A stretch of DNA of 64,000 bases from contig NZ_BMED01000004.1 of NCBI RefSeq assembly GCF_014636315.1, positions 310,001 to 374,000 on the forward strand, written 5' to 3'. A program made the translations under genes and the position numbers. Position 1 is the stretch's first letter. Each line of letters starts with the position of its first letter. Below, one piece after another: positions 35,300 through 47,300 of this stretch. Below the pieces are notes generated by a model. It was not told the DNA's origin and searched no databases. It saw nothing but the letters and a program-made list of their open reading frames with translations. Source of the stretch: Parundibacterium terreum (GTDB lineage: Bacteria > Pseudomonadota > Gammaproteobacteria > Burkholderiales > Burkholderiaceae_D).

Positions 35300-35835
35300 G
35301 CAGTCGGGCAAAATTCAGAAGTAACGGCACGCCTTGCATTGCAATAAAACTGTGTGAAAAAACAACTATCCGGTGGCGATCCGCCCACAAAACCCTTTCC
35401 ATTCTTTAGTCCAGACAGCGACTTCCATCGCCTTCCCTAGAGCGATATTGATTTCTTCAGTGAAAATTTCATCACGCCAAATTATTAATTATTTTGACAA
35501 TTGGCGAATTAATCATTGTTGACAATATGAAAGTATTTCTTTTGATACACTACGCAAAATTTATAAAAATCTACTCGATTTTATTGAGGATATTTTTATA
35601 AAGAATTGTTAAAAATCTTATATATCAAGCGAATTTTATCTTTGATGTCTTGCTTGAATATATGAGAACCGGATTCGTCCGGAATCGGCGACAACAAGCC
35701 GTGGTGTAGCAAATCCCAATGTGTCCCTGCTTCTACTTGCAGCCCTCCGGCTGCCCGAGTCGGCCTGAACACGTCTGGACAAATTGCCCACCCCGGCAGT
35801 TCCAATAAAAAAGCGACGGAAACGTCCAAAGAAGG
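35300..35835. other. Long AT-rich intergenic region before the surface operon
   Basis: About 540 bases without a gene. From 35440 to 35640 it is strongly AT-rich with two TTGACA boxes (near 35496 and 35519) that could be -35 elements, though no convincing -10 box follows. From 35660 to 35830 it is GC-richer and has hairpins (GATTC/GAATC at 35672-35686; GCAGCC-CTCC-GGCTGC at 35739-35754). It probably holds the promoter and a long leader for the 8.5-kb gene. Confidence 0.5.
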
Positions 35836-38800
35836 ATGACAAGATCTATGAGTGCCATGACCTCCTTGTTGCAGAAAATTCGCCTCTCCTGTGGCGCAGC
35901 CGGGCTTATCCGGCAGCGGCACGAGCAGGAGCCTGATATCTCAGGCGGCGCATCCTCTGACCACAAAGCCCATAATGCCCAGAATGCCCGCGATGGCCAG
36001 TATGCGCGCCATGCCGGTCACAGCAAGTTGCTTGCGCTATTTGCCCCGTTCTGCGGCCTGATGCTGCTGAGCGCGGGAACGCAGGCACAGGTTGTGGCGA
36101 CCGATGTCAACTCGGCAGCAGATCTTGGCCGCGGGCAGGTCGTTAATGTAGATGTGGTGTGGTCGCGCACCGCAACCGCAACCGGCGACAAGATCACGAT
36201 CGTGATTCCTTCGCAATTGGGCGTCAATCCTCCCACGCCTCCTGCCGGCTGCGTGTACACCGCACCGAACATGGTGTGTGATGTGCCCAACGGCAGCGCC
36301 GGTGCCTCAGGCACGATCAGCTTCCAGGTCCAGGGCGTGCAGTTGGGCGGTTTCAACCTGACAGCAACCGGCACCTCGGCGCCGGCAGCATCTTTCTCCG
36401 GCACCGTGCATAGCACCGGTGACATCATCGTCGGCAAAGTCAAGGCATCGCCTGCCGGCAGCCCGGTAGCCGGCGCCAGCACCGTGTTCACATTGACGCC
36501 GCAAATCTCATCCGGTGACGATGTGCCCGCCGGTGCATCGCTGACCGTGACCGATAACCTGCCGGGCACCACTACCGACTACACGCTGACCAATATCGCT
36601 GCCAGCGGCCTGTCGGCTTCCTGCAACTCAGTGTCTGCCGCCAACAGCAGCCGCACGCTGACCTGTACTTACAATGGCCCGTTCACCATCGCAGCGTTCA
36701 ACACCAGCTCCATCACGGTGACCGGCACGCCGGGTAATAGCGGTTCGTTCACGAATACGGTATCGATCGCATCGGCTAACAACAATTACTTCGACTCCAA
36801 TATCAACAATAATACGGCGTCGGTGAACTATACCGTGACGCCAGGTACCGATATCCAGGCGCAAGGCAGCTTCCCATCCGCCGGCCAGGTCGTGAGTACT
36901 TCACAGCCGCTGTCCATCATCTTCAAAAATAACGGGCCGCTGGTGAGCCCCGCGGGCGGCATTGTAGAGACCATCGTTCCTGCCACATTTACGATCGGCG
37001 CCTTGCCCGGTGCCTGCACCCAGACTGCGGGACAATCGCGCACGGTTGGCGGCACGACGTATAACGGCACGCTGATCAGTTGTACTGCGGCATCTGTTGC
37101 AGTGAACGGGTCTTCTTCGTTCAGCATACCGCTGACCATGCCTTCCGCACCGGAAGCATCCAGCTTCCCGGTGATCGTAACGCCGTCGTCCGGCATGGGC
37201 GATGCAAACGCTGGTAACAACACATTGTTGCTGCCTTACCAGATCGTCAATCCGTATGCGGATCTGCGCGCATCAAAGAGCAAGACCCCCGGTGGTCCGC
37301 AGGCGCCAGGCACCTCGGTGACCAGCACGCTGACGATACAGAATGATCCTGCCAGCACCAGTGCGGCAGCCTATAGCCCGGCCCAGCCTTTACGTATTGT
37401 CGATTACGCCCGCCCGGAAGAAGTGAATGGCGGCAGCATCACAGGTGTAACTGCAGGCTGGACTTGTACCGTCACCACCAACGTTGTCCCGCCGGCATTC
37501 ATCGCCGATACGAACAAGACAACGCGCATCAGTTGCGTCAACTCCGGCACTGGCAGCCTGGCCGTGGGAGCCTCGGTTTCCGTTTCCTTCACGTCGACAA
37601 TTGCCAGCGTTGGCTCGCCTGTGGAGCTGACCAATCTGGCCTGTACCGGCTCACGTGCGCTGGCAGCCCTGGGCCTCGCAGACACGGATGGCCCGCAACC
37701 GCCGGATGGCGGCCGCACCGGCAATGACTGCGCAAGCGCGGGCACGGGCCTGATCGCAACGCCTGTCGTTTCCGGCAATGCGCAAGTCAGCATCGTCAAG
37801 GAGTCTTCAGTCGACAATGCCACCTTCTTTGATGCAGTGGCCAGCGCGCCCACGCTGCTTGGATCCGGCAATACACTGTACTGGCGCATGACCATCACCA
37901 CGCCGACAGTCGCAGCCAATGGCAGCCAAACCACGATACCTACGCTGTACCTGACAGACACCCTGCCCGGCATAGTCAATGTCACCAGCCCCGGCGCGCC
38001 TGCGCCCAGTTTCAAGACACCGGCCATCACTGTTACCACCAGCCCGACTACCTACGGCACTTGCCCAAATATAGCTGCTGGAAATAATGCGCTGACCTGT
38101 ACCTTCAATAATGTGCCTGCCGGCACGACCATCGTCGTCAACGTACCTGTCTCGCGTGCTTTGGCAGGCGGCTTGCTGAACAACACCGCAACCCTGACAT
38201 CACCTGACGCGATACTGAGTGCATCGGCCGGCGGCCAGTTGAATGACGCCGCCGCCGTCAACGTCGTACCGCAGGTGGACGTGGCACTGACATCCAAGAC
38301 AGTCACGCCGGCCACGCCTTCAGTTGGCCAGATACTGCAATTCAATATCACCGCGCAAAATCTCGGTGTGGCGGATATCACCGGCGCCGGGCAGTTCACG
38401 ATTACCGATACCCTGTTTACCGGCACGCCGACACTGTCTACCGTTGCCTACGAAGTTGTCAGCGTGACGCCTTCCAACAGCGCAAAAATGAGCTGCGCGG
38501 CCAGCAACCTGGCTACCGGCGCCATCTCTTGTACCAATACCGCTCAGATCAACCGCTACGAAACCGAGACCATCACCATCCAGGCGCGTATCAAAAAACC
38601 GTCCGGCATCGTCAGCGCTGCCAACAGCGTGCTGTACTCCGGCGTGACCAATACTGCAACGGTGGCAATTGATCCCAGCTATTGCGAATTCAGGACGGAA
38701 ACAACGACAACGCCGGTATCCACATCCAGCGCCTGTAACGATGCTGCCGCAACCTCCAATAACAGCAAGACCGCCACCTTCAATGTGAAGGTGCCTGCAA

Positions 38801-41800
38801 TCGACCTGCAACAGGGCAAGGTGCGCGTGCTGCCTGCCGGCCAGACCTCATTTGGCATAGGCGACCAGTTGCGCTATCGCTTCAGCATACGCAATGCTGG
38901 CCCTTCCCGCGCCGAAGGCGTGATCATGACCGATGCACTGACCATACCTGCCGGTTTTCATGTAACGATGGCCGCCGGCATGCCGGACAAGGTCAATACT
39001 GCCACTGCCGGTGCCGGCTACACGCTAGACAGCAAAGCAGTTAATTGTTCGCAGTCCGGTCAGGATCAGCCGCTGGTCTGCCAGCTTGATGCGGTAGTTG
39101 CCAATGATTACCTGGATGCAGGCAAGGAAGTCAATTTTGAAATAGCACTGGATGTGACCGGCACTGCCACTACTCCCGTCGTGTTCGGTAACAGCGCTCA
39201 CGTATGCGCCGATGAAACCAATACCTATGAAAGCTCAGGAAAATGTTCGCCCGATCCGGCAATTGCAGGTAACAACCTGGCAGCGGTGAATGACGTCGTT
39301 TTCCCTAAAGCTGATCTGGAAGTCATCAGCAAAACTGTCGCAACAGCTTCGCCTGTCAATGTAGCGCAGCCTATAGAATATGACATCAAGCTGCGTAATA
39401 ACGGCACATCGTCAACCACGAAGATGCGCCTGCGCGATACCTTGCCTACCGGCTTTGAGTGGCTGAACACTGGCGCCAACCTGCCTGTTGTTGCGGTTGA
39501 CAGCGGCAGCGCCGCCACGCTGAGTGGTGTGCTGGCGGTGTCCGGCGCGGTGCCTGCCAACGGCACCGACAATGTCTGCTTCATCTCCAATGGTGTAACA
39601 ACGCTGAGCACACTGGCGCAGCAGCAGGAAATCACCTGCGATATTACCGGCAGCTTCCCGCCCGGTGCCGCCAACAGCATCACGCTGAAACTGTTTGCCC
39701 GCGCCAAACCTGGCCTTTATGACGGCTCGGCCAGTGCTCCGTATCTGAGCGACAGAACCAATACGGCAACAGTATTCCCCGGCAAAGACAGCACGGGCAG
39801 CGACATCGCTGTGGATATCGTGCCGGCCAACGACAGCAAGACAGCGGTAGTCCAGGTGCAAAATGCACAAATCGGCGGCCGTACTTTCCTGGACCTGAAC
39901 AATAACGGCGATCAGGACGGTGCGACAGCCGCCGCCGACCTTGGCCTGGGCAATATTGCCTTCCAGTTGAGCGGTACCGACAAATACGGCAACACGGTGA
40001 CGCGCAGCACAACATCCAGCAACGTCGCAGCCGGTGCAGGCTCCCTGCGCGGCGACTACCTGTTTTCCAACCTGGCGCCGTCGGATGCCAGCGGTTACTC
40101 CATTACGCAGACGCAGCCTAGCATTTACGGCAACGGCATACCGCAGCCAAATACTGCGCGCACTGTTCGCAACGGTAGCAGTACCGGCGTTACTGCAAGC
40201 GGCGGCAGCTATGCAGTGACTAATACCAGTGGCACCAGCGTCATCGGCGGCATCGTGCTGGCAGGTGCTGCAAATGGCGTGCAGTTCGATTTTCCTGAGA
40301 TACAGCGCCCGGCGATTTCCGGTTTCGTCTATGTGGATGCGGATAATGACGGCGTCAAAGGCGGCTCGGAAGCCGGCATCAACGGCGTGACCGTACGTCT
40401 GATAGGCTGCAGCGCCGGCGCCAACGGCACGGTGGACACTGCCGGCCCTATCGGTGGCGGCCCTGTTGCCTGCAGCGGCGACGACGTGGCTGTGAACCTG
40501 ACGACGACAACGACGACCGATGCCACTTTTGGCGCCGGCTTCTATCAGTTCAACCTGGATGGCCCAGGCCGTTATTCAGTCATTGAACAGACAGCGCAGC
40601 CGCAAGTCGGCGGTGTAACAAGCTTGCCGGGCAAGACGACGGCAGGGTCGGTGGACTTGGTGACCAGCGCAGCCGGCAGCAATGACGGCGGCACACGCGG
40701 TACAGTGAATGCCATGGGCAGCACTGCCGGTGGCAATAACGGTGTATTGAATGAGATCAATGCGACAGTAGCAGCCAGCCAGATTCGCGATATTGTCGTC
40801 AGTACAGGCTCGGCAATTTCAGTCAACAATAACTTTGGTGAGATACTGCCTGCCAGCGTGTCCGGTTTTGTGTATACCGAAAAAGGCGCACTCAATTCCA
40901 ACTACACCCCTGCGGTGGACTGGGCCTTCGCCGGAGTGTCGCTGACACTGACAGGTACCGATGATCTGGGCCAGGCCGTCAGCCTGACCGCAACAACCCA
41001 GGCCAACGGTTCCTATGTATTCAATAATTTGCGTCCGGGTACCGTGTATCAGGTCGTCAAGACCAATCCGCAGGCTTCTATCATTGATGAGGTCGGCGGT
41101 GCTTTCCCAGGCAAGGATGCCGCCAGCGTAGTGCGCGGTGCGCGCGTCAATGACGACACGATCAATGCCATTGCCCTGGTTGCAGGTGCCAGCGTCACGC
41201 AGACCAATTTTGCTGTGACCAATGGACCGCAGCCGGTTGTTGCTCCGTCAACGGCATCCATCTCCGGCTTGGTGTATGTGGACCGCAATCGTAACAATGC
41301 ATTGGACGGTGACGAAACAACACGCATTTCCGGTGTCAAGGTGCAACTGGTGCAGGGCGCCAATTGCGATACCGGCACTGTGTTGCGAACCACTGCCAGC
41401 TTGTCTGATGGCTCCTACCGTTTTGACGGGTTGAGTATAGGCGGCAACTATCTGGTGTGCGAAACACAGCCGTCAGCCTATGCCAACGGCAATGCCAAGG
41501 GCACGGCCGGCAGCAATTCCATCACGGTTGGCAATTTGCCTGCCAGCGGCAGCACGGACAATCATTTTGGCGAGTTGGCAGGCAGCATTGCAGGCTCGGT
41601 CTATCTGGACGCGAATAATAACGGCGTACGCGAAGCGGCTGAATCCGGCATTGCCGGTGTCACCGTCACGCTGACAGGCAATGATTTGCTCGGCAACGCT
41701 GTCAATCGCAGCGCAGTAACGGACGCGAATGGCCAGTACCGCTTCGACGATCTGCTAGCAGCAGGCGCCAGCGGCTATGCAGTGACCGAGCAGCTTGCAC

Positions 41801-44322
41801 AACCCAAAGTGCCGGGCTCCGACCAGTTGACCAACAATGGCATTACCACCGCAGGCAGTATTGCAGGCGCCAGCAGCGGCACTGCAACTGCAGTCGCGGT
41901 TGTTCCTAGCGCGGTTACAGCGATTACATTGCCGGCGGGAGGCGTGTCGATTGATAATAACTTCGGTGAAATCGCCTCCGGCGGTCCCGATCTGGTCGTC
42001 ACCAAGAGCACCAGCAAAACCATCTTCACTGAAGGCCACACTGCAAATTACACGCTGATAGCACGCAATGCCGGTACGCAGGCAACTGCAGGCAACTATG
42101 TTGTCAGCGACCGCCTGTCGCAGACTGCTGCTCCGCAAAAATGGACCATCAGTTCTGCCAGCGGCAGCGGTTGGTCTTGCGTGATAGGCGGCGACCGCAT
42201 CAGCGTGTCCTGCTCCAGCACGCTGGTGCTGTTGCCGGGCCAAAGCAATCCGAATGCTATTTCCTTGAACGTGGATATCCTGACAGGGGCGCAAGCTGCC
42301 AGCCCGGTACGCAATATCGTTAGCATTACTGGCGGCGGCGAGCCTCCGGCGAATCAGCCTGGCGCGGGTGAACTGAGCAATCCTGCAATCTGTGCCGCAA
42401 CGCCGCAAGCCAATGCCTGCCGCGTGGATACGCCGATACAACTGGCCGCTGGTCTCAGCGGCAGCGTATGGCTGGACGGCGGCTTGCTGAAAAAAGGCCT
42501 GGATAGCGGCGACAAGGTTTTGCCGTCATGGATGGTGGACTTGTATGACATGACTGATCCGGCGAACGCCACACGTTCCTTTTCCGACGTGATCCGCTCC
42601 ACGCCCGCTGCTTCCGCAACAACCAATAGCAGCGGCTACTACGAGTTCCGTAATCTGGAGCCGGGCTCGGTATATCGCGTGGTCTTCCGCGATCCAGCCA
42701 GCCGCATCGTATTCCCGGGTGTGGTGACGAATAACAGCGGTAAGACCACAGGTGCAGACTACTACTCCCAAGTAGTGACGCGTGACGGCTATCAGGTACT
42801 GGAAGTGCGCCTGCCTGCGCCGCATGCTACAGGTGAGATCACCGCGCCTGAGCAAAGCCTGCCTATTGACCCTAACGGTGTCGTGTATGACTCCATCACT
42901 CGCTTGCCGGTACCGGGCGCCATCGTTGCCTTCGTGCCCGTGGATAGCTGTGCCGGTTATTCACCGCAGCAGCATGTGATCAACTATGAATCCTATGGCA
43001 AGGATGCGCAGGGCAATCCGCAGATGACAGTCGGTAGCGACGGCTTCTATAAGTTCCTGCTGTCGGGTGACGCCAGTGCTCCGGCGAACTGCAAGTTTGC
43101 GCTGGTAGTGACGCCGCCAACCGGCTATGCGCCGGCGCCTTCCACCATCATCAAGCCAAGCGCCGCGCTGATTACGCCACCGGCTCCCGGCATCCTGGAA
43201 GTGCAGCCGCAAAAAACAGCGCCTACAGGAACGCAAAGTACCACCTACTACCTGCAACTGCAGGCCGGCCGCCAGGATCAGGAAATTGTGAATAACCACA
43301 TTCCACTGGATCCGTACGCAGGCTCCAGCCTGGCGATCACCAAGATAGGCTCCACCAATGTAGTAGAGCTGGGCGACAGCCTGTTGTACACGATACAGGT
43401 CTTCAACCGCGGTGCGATCGCTGTGGCCAAGACCACGGTCGTGGATAGCCTGCCGGCCGGTTTCAAATACATCAGCGGCAGCTATCGTCTGAACAATGTC
43501 GCCAAGCCCGATCCAGCCGGCGGTGCCGGTCCGGTACTGCAGTTCGCAGTCGGCGACCTGGCCGGTGCATCTTCAGTGACATTGACCTACAGGGTCAGGG
43601 TCGCGGTAGGCGCACAGCAGGGCGACGGCATCAACCGCGCGCAGGCAATTTCCGGCAGCAGCAAGTCCGATGAAGCGCGCTGGAAAGTGCGTGTGACCGG
43701 CGGCGTGTTCACGGACGAGGCCTGCGTCGTCGGCAAGATATTTGTCGATTGCAATGGCAACCACATCCAGGATAACGAAGAACTGGGCGTGCCGGGCGTG
43801 CGCATGTATATGGAAGACGGTACTTCGCTGATCTCCGATTCGGAAGGCAAGTACAGCATGTGCGGCATCTCTCCACGTACCCATGTACTGAAGGTGGACA
43901 AACTGACCCTGCCGCGCGGCAGCCGCCTGACTACCAGCAGCAACCGCAATGCGGGCGATGCCAACAGCCTGTTCCTGGACATACAGAACGGCGAACTGCA
44001 CCGCGCTGATTTTATCGAGGGCAGTTGCTCGAATACCGTGCTGGAGCAGGTCAAGGCACGCCGTACGCAGGGCGAAGTCAGCGGTCCGCAAACCGAGAAA
44101 AAACAAACACCGGGCTTGCGCTTTGAAAGCAAGGGCAGGATGGCGCCGCAAGAAGCGACCGATTCCGCCAACCAGCAGCCGGCAGTTAAACCCAGGTATG
44201 CGGCGCCACCCGACGGGCCGCCTCTGCCCGAACCGGTAAAACAATCCGAGCATGAACAAGATGTTCCAACACCATTGTTATTCATTAACCAGACACAGGG
44301 AGGCGCACATGTCGGCAAATAA
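35836..44322 (+). CDS. Giant DUF11 / SdrD-B-like repeat surface protein
   Basis: A 2828-residue exported protein. A ~64-residue hydrophilic N-terminus precedes a signal-peptide core (LLALFAPFCGLMLLSAGTQA, cleavage near residue 84). Then come at least five DUF11-like beta domains (starting near 195, 475, 814, 988, 1159), a run of SdrD-B/Cna-B-like domains near 1346, 1495, 1676, 1810, 1919 and 2208 with Asp/Asn-rich loops such as YVDADNDGVKGG and YLDANNNGVREA that suggest calcium, further DUF11 units near 2052 and 2500, and a last B-like domain near 2633 (FVDCNGNHIQDNEELGVPG). The tail is Pro/Gln-rich. There is no LPXTG, barrel or type I signal. ATGs at 35836, 35848 and 35857 are possible. Probably a cell-surface filament or adhesin. 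Confidence 0.82.
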   Translation: MTRSMSAMTSLLQKIRLSCGAAGLIRQRHEQEPDISGGASSDHKAHNAQNARDGQYARHAGHSKLLALFAPFCGLMLLSAGTQAQVVATDVNSAADLGRGQVVNVDVVWSRTATATGDKITIVIPSQLGVNPPTPPAGCVYTAPNMVCDVPNGSAGASGTISFQVQGVQLGGFNLTATGTSAPAASFSGTVHSTGDIIVGKVKASPAGSPVAGASTVFTLTPQISSGDDVPAGASLTVTDNLPGTTTDYTLTNIAASGLSASCNSVSAANSSRTLTCTYNGPFTIAAFNTSSITVTGTPGNSGSFTNTVSIASANNNYFDSNINNNTASVNYTVTPGTDIQAQGSFPSAGQVVSTSQPLSIIFKNNGPLVSPAGGIVETIVPATFTIGALPGACTQTAGQSRTVGGTTYNGTLISCTAASVAVNGSSSFSIPLTMPSAPEASSFPVIVTPSSGMGDANAGNNTLLLPYQIVNPYADLRASKSKTPGGPQAPGTSVTSTLTIQNDPASTSAAAYSPAQPLRIVDYARPEEVNGGSITGVTAGWTCTVTTNVVPPAFIADTNKTTRISCVNSGTGSLAVGASVSVSFTSTIASVGSPVELTNLACTGSRALAALGLADTDGPQPPDGGRTGNDCASAGTGLIATPVVSGNAQVSIVKESSVDNATFFDAVASAPTLLGSGNTLYWRMTITTPTVAANGSQTTIPTLYLTDTLPGIVNVTSPGAPAPSFKTPAITVTTSPTTYGTCPNIAAGNNALTCTFNNVPAGTTIVVNVPVSRALAGGLLNNTATLTSPDAILSASAGGQLNDAAAVNVVPQVDVALTSKTVTPATPSVGQILQFNITAQNLGVADITGAGQFTITDTLFTGTPTLSTVAYEVVSVTPSNSAKMSCAASNLATGAISCTNTAQINRYETETITIQARIKKPSGIVSAANSVLYSGVTNTATVAIDPSYCEFRTETTTTPVSTSSACNDAAATSNNSKTATFNVKVPAIDLQQGKVRVLPAGQTSFGIGDQLRYRFSIRNAGPSRAEGVIMTDALTIPAGFHVTMAAGMPDKVNTATAGAGYTLDSKAVNCSQSGQDQPLVCQLDAVVANDYLDAGKEVNFEIALDVTGTATTPVVFGNSAHVCADETNTYESSGKCSPDPAIAGNNLAAVNDVVFPKADLEVISKTVATASPVNVAQPIEYDIKLRNNGTSSTTKMRLRDTLPTGFEWLNTGANLPVVAVDSGSAATLSGVLAVSGAVPANGTDNVCFISNGVTTLSTLAQQQEITCDITGSFPPGAANSITLKLFARAKPGLYDGSASAPYLSDRTNTATVFPGKDSTGSDIAVDIVPANDSKTAVVQVQNAQIGGRTFLDLNNNGDQDGATAAADLGLGNIAFQLSGTDKYGNTVTRSTTSSNVAAGAGSLRGDYLFSNLAPSDASGYSITQTQPSIYGNGIPQPNTARTVRNGSSTGVTASGGSYAVTNTSGTSVIGGIVLAGAANGVQFDFPEIQRPAISGFVYVDADNDGVKGGSEAGINGVTVRLIGCSAGANGTVDTAGPIGGGPVACSGDDVAVNLTTTTTTDATFGAGFYQFNLDGPGRYSVIEQTAQPQVGGVTSLPGKTTAGSVDLVTSAAGSNDGGTRGTVNAMGSTAGGNNGVLNEINATVAASQIRDIVVSTGSAISVNNNFGEILPASVSGFVYTEKGALNSNYTPAVDWAFAGVSLTLTGTDDLGQAVSLTATTQANGSYVFNNLRPGTVYQVVKTNPQASIIDEVGGAFPGKDAASVVRGARVNDDTINAIALVAGASVTQTNFAVTNGPQPVVAPSTASISGLVYVDRNRNNALDGDETTRISGVKVQLVQGANCDTGTVLRTTASLSDGSYRFDGLSIGGNYLVCETQPSAYANGNAKGTAGSNSITVGNLPASGSTDNHFGELAGSIAGSVYLDANNNGVREAAESGIAGVTVTLTGNDLLGNAVNRSAVTDANGQYRFDDLLAAGASGYAVTEQLAQPKVPGSDQLTNNGITTAGSIAGASSGTATAVAVVPSAVTAITLPAGGVSIDNNFGEIASGGPDLVVTKSTSKTIFTEGHTANYTLIARNAGTQATAGNYVVSDRLSQTAAPQKWTISSASGSGWSCVIGGDRISVSCSSTLVLLPGQSNPNAISLNVDILTGAQAASPVRNIVSITGGGEPPANQPGAGELSNPAICAATPQANACRVDTPIQLAAGLSGSVWLDGGLLKKGLDSGDKVLPSWMVDLYDMTDPANATRSFSDVIRSTPAASATTNSSGYYEFRNLEPGSVYRVVFRDPASRIVFPGVVTNNSGKTTGADYYSQVVTRDGYQVLEVRLPAPHATGEITAPEQSLPIDPNGVVYDSITRLPVPGAIVAFVPVDSCAGYSPQQHVINYESYGKDAQGNPQMTVGSDGFYKFLLSGDASAPANCKFALVVTPPTGYAPAPSTIIKPSAALITPPAPGILEVQPQKTAPTGTQSTTYYLQLQAGRQDQEIVNNHIPLDPYAGSSLAITKIGSTNVVELGDSLLYTIQVFNRGAIAVAKTTVVDSLPAGFKYISGSYRLNNVAKPDPAGGAGPVLQFAVGDLAGASSVTLTYRVRVAVGAQQGDGINRAQAISGSSKSDEARWKVRVTGGVFTDEACVVGKIFVDCNGNHIQDNEELGVPGVRMYMEDGTSLISDSEGKYSMCGISPRTHVLKVDKLTLPRGSRLTTSSNRNAGDANSLFLDIQNGELHRADFIEGSCSNTVLEQVKARRTQGEVSGPQTEKKQTPGLRFESKGRMAPQEATDSANQQPAVKPRYAAPPDGPPLPEPVKQSEHEQDVPTPLLFINQTQGGAHVGK

Positions 44323-47300
44323 ACGCAATGCGCATCCGCTGCGCACGGTAAGTCCTGCAAAACGCCAGCTCACAAAATTGAGCTTGCTGGCACTGGCGCT
44401 GAATTGCGCCTATCCGCAAACCGCTGCACTGGCGCAGGAAAATGCCGGATCGGCCTCCCCTGCATCAACGTCCTACAACAGTATCACCGGCGACAGCCGT
44501 GGGCTGAATCCATCTTCTGCCGTGCTGCCTTCCGGCAGGCCGGAAGTCTTTCGCCAGACAATAGGCGCGGCAGACTATGCCGCCAATGCACAGGTTGCCA
44601 AGATCGTGGTGGAGCTGGACAGGGATGGCATACCTGCAGATGGCCAGACGCCGGTGAAATTCACCGTGCATCTGCTGGACCGTACCGGGCAGCCGCTGAA
44701 GGGCAGCAGCTTTGCAACGATAGAAAACACCGGCGGCCGCATACAGTTGAGCAAGGCCGGCACCGATGAGCTGGGCCCCGGCAGGCGCGACCTGGACAAG
44801 GCAACGCCCGGAGTACAACTGAAAGTGCAAGACGGCGTGGCCCAGTTTGCGCTGATTGCGCCGTCCGAACCGATGGACGTGCGGGTGAGGATCACTGCCG
44901 GCGGCGAAGAAGCCAGCGGCAGCATCAGCTTCCTGCCCGAGCTGCGCGAGATGGTGGCGGTAGGTCTGGTGGAAGGCATCATCAACCTGAATAACATCGC
45001 CGGCTCGCAACTGGCACAGACACGCAACAGCGATGTTTTTGAGCAGGAAATACATAACTTCAGCCGCAATTTTTCCAACGGCAAGGGCAGCTACGCTTAC
45101 CGCACGGCCTTCTTCCTGAAGGGCGTGGTAAAGGGCGATTATCTGCTGACAGCCGCCTACGATTCGGACAAGCAGACCCAGGACAGGTTGATGCGTGATA
45201 TCCAGCCTGACCAGTTCTATCCTGTCTATGGCGATAGCTCGGTCAAGGGTTTTGACGCGCGCTCGGTTGCCAAGCTGTATGTGCGGGTGGACAAGGATAA
45301 AAATTATCTGCTGTTCGGTGACTACGATACCGGCGCCGGCTTTGCGCAGATGACCGGTGGCGGCAGCACTGCCAGTCTGGCGATGCGCCAACTGGGCAAT
45401 TACAGCCGCACTGTCAACGGCATACGCCTGCATGCAGAAGAGAGCAACTATGTAGGCAATGTGTTCGCCAGCAAGGATAGCCTGAAGCAGGTCGTCGAAG
45501 AGTTTGCCGGTAAGGGCGTCTCCGGCCCGTATGCGGTGTCCAATAACAGCGGCATATCCAATAGCGAAAAAGTCGAGCTGATAGTTCGCAACCGCAACCA
45601 GCCGTCGCAGATCATCAGTTCCACGCCGTTGGCGCGTTTTGTCGATTATTCGTTCGAGCCTTTCTCCGGCCGCATCCTGTTCACGCAGCCCATCCCGGCT
45701 GCCGATGCCAACCTGAACCCGGTCTCGGTGCGCGTCACCTATGAAGTGGATCAGGGCGGAGAGCAGTTCTGGCTGATAGGCGCAGACGGCCAGCTCAAGC
45801 TGGGCAAGCATGTGGAAGTAGGCGGCTCCTACGTAAAGGATGAAAACCCGCTTGCGCCTTACCAATTGAGCAGTACCAACCTGGGTATCAGGCTGGCAGA
45901 TCATACCTTGCTGGTATTGGAAGCAGCACGCACTACCAGCACGGTCAATACCGGAACCGGTGTCAATTCCTATGTGACGCCGGCGTTGGCCAATCGCGTC
46001 GGTGAAGTCAGTGGTAATGCCATGCGCGCCGATTTGCACCATGAAGGCGATGCGTGGGAACTGCGCGCGTTTGCCGCCAAGAGCGATGCAGAGTTCAATA
46101 ATCCTGCTGCATCATTCAATGGTGGACGGGTAGAGGCGGGCGCAAAAGTTAGTGCCGATGTCAGCGATACGGTACGCGTGTATGCCGATGTCCTGCACTC
46201 CGCCGACAAGGTGGCTGACGGCAAGCGCGACGGCGCGCAGCTTGGCGCGCAACTGAAGGCCACCGACAAGCTGACTGTCGATGTCAGTGTACGCAAGGCA
46301 CGTGAAGAACGCAGTGCAAGCAGTGGCGACCTGAATACGCCGACTCCCATCACCGCGCCTTTGGGCAGTGGCGTGGGTACGGCCACAGGCTCGCTGGTCA
46401 GCAATGGCGGCGGCGGTTTCTTTGGCAATGGCAGCGATGCGATCAACCCGACTACCGGTACCTCGGTCCTGTCCGGCAATTCTGCCTTCCCGGTTACCGG
46501 CGGCACTATCCTGCCGGGCTCGCTGGACAGTACCTCAGTCAGCGTCGGCGCCAGCTACAAACTGACCGACAGGCTGACTGTGCGTGGCGCAGTAGAAAAC
46601 AGCGTGGAGGGCGACAAATACCGCCGCGCTGCTTTGGGCGCGGATTATCAGTTGGCTGAGCGCACTCGCCTGTATGGCCGCTATGAAACCAATACCGGCT
46701 TGTCATCGCTGTATTCGCTGAACCCGGATACCCGCAGCAATGTGCTGGTGGCCGGTGTGGACACCAGCTATATGAAAGGCGGCCAGGTGTTTTCTGAATA
46801 CCGCATGCGCGATGCCGTGGCGGCTCGCGATATGCAGGCTGCTTCCGGTATCCGCAATATGTGGGATATCGCAGAAGGCGTGCGTGCTTCCACCAGCGCA
46901 GAACGCTTGACGGTATTTGCCGGCGACGGCGCGCAGGCAACTGCGCTGACCGGCGGCATCGACTACACCGCCAATCCATTGTGGCGCGCGGCAGCAAGGC
47001 TGGAATGGCGGCGTACCGACTCTACCGCGCTGTCCAGCGGTTCCGATACCTACCTGTCGACGATTACGCTGGCGCGCAAGCTGGACAGGGACTGGACCAT
47101 GCTGGGCCGCAATTATCTGCTGTTCACCGACAACAAGGACAAGGGCGACATCCTGCAAGACCGTTTCCAGATCGGCGCCGCTTACCGCGACAACGATACC
47201 AACCTGGTCAACGCGCTTGCCAAGTACGAGTACCTGATAGAGCGGGACGACAGCATAGACCCGCGCAGCCTGCGCAAGACGCACATCTTGTCGGCGCATG

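Noticed and set aside
35641..35835. A c-di-GMP or other known riboswitch in the leader of the giant gene
   Set aside because: Two hairpins are present but I do not see the conserved core bases of a known class.
35836..44322. Repeats in this span as a CRISPR array or DNA satellite
   Set aside because: The repetition is at protein level (DUF11 and B-type domains); DNA copies are divergent and in frame.
44465..46042. Long minus-strand open frame (525 codons) within the barrel gene
   Set aside because: It lies wholly inside a well-supported gene in the opposite direction, has no ribosome site or recognisable domain, and such frames are common opposite GC-rich codons.
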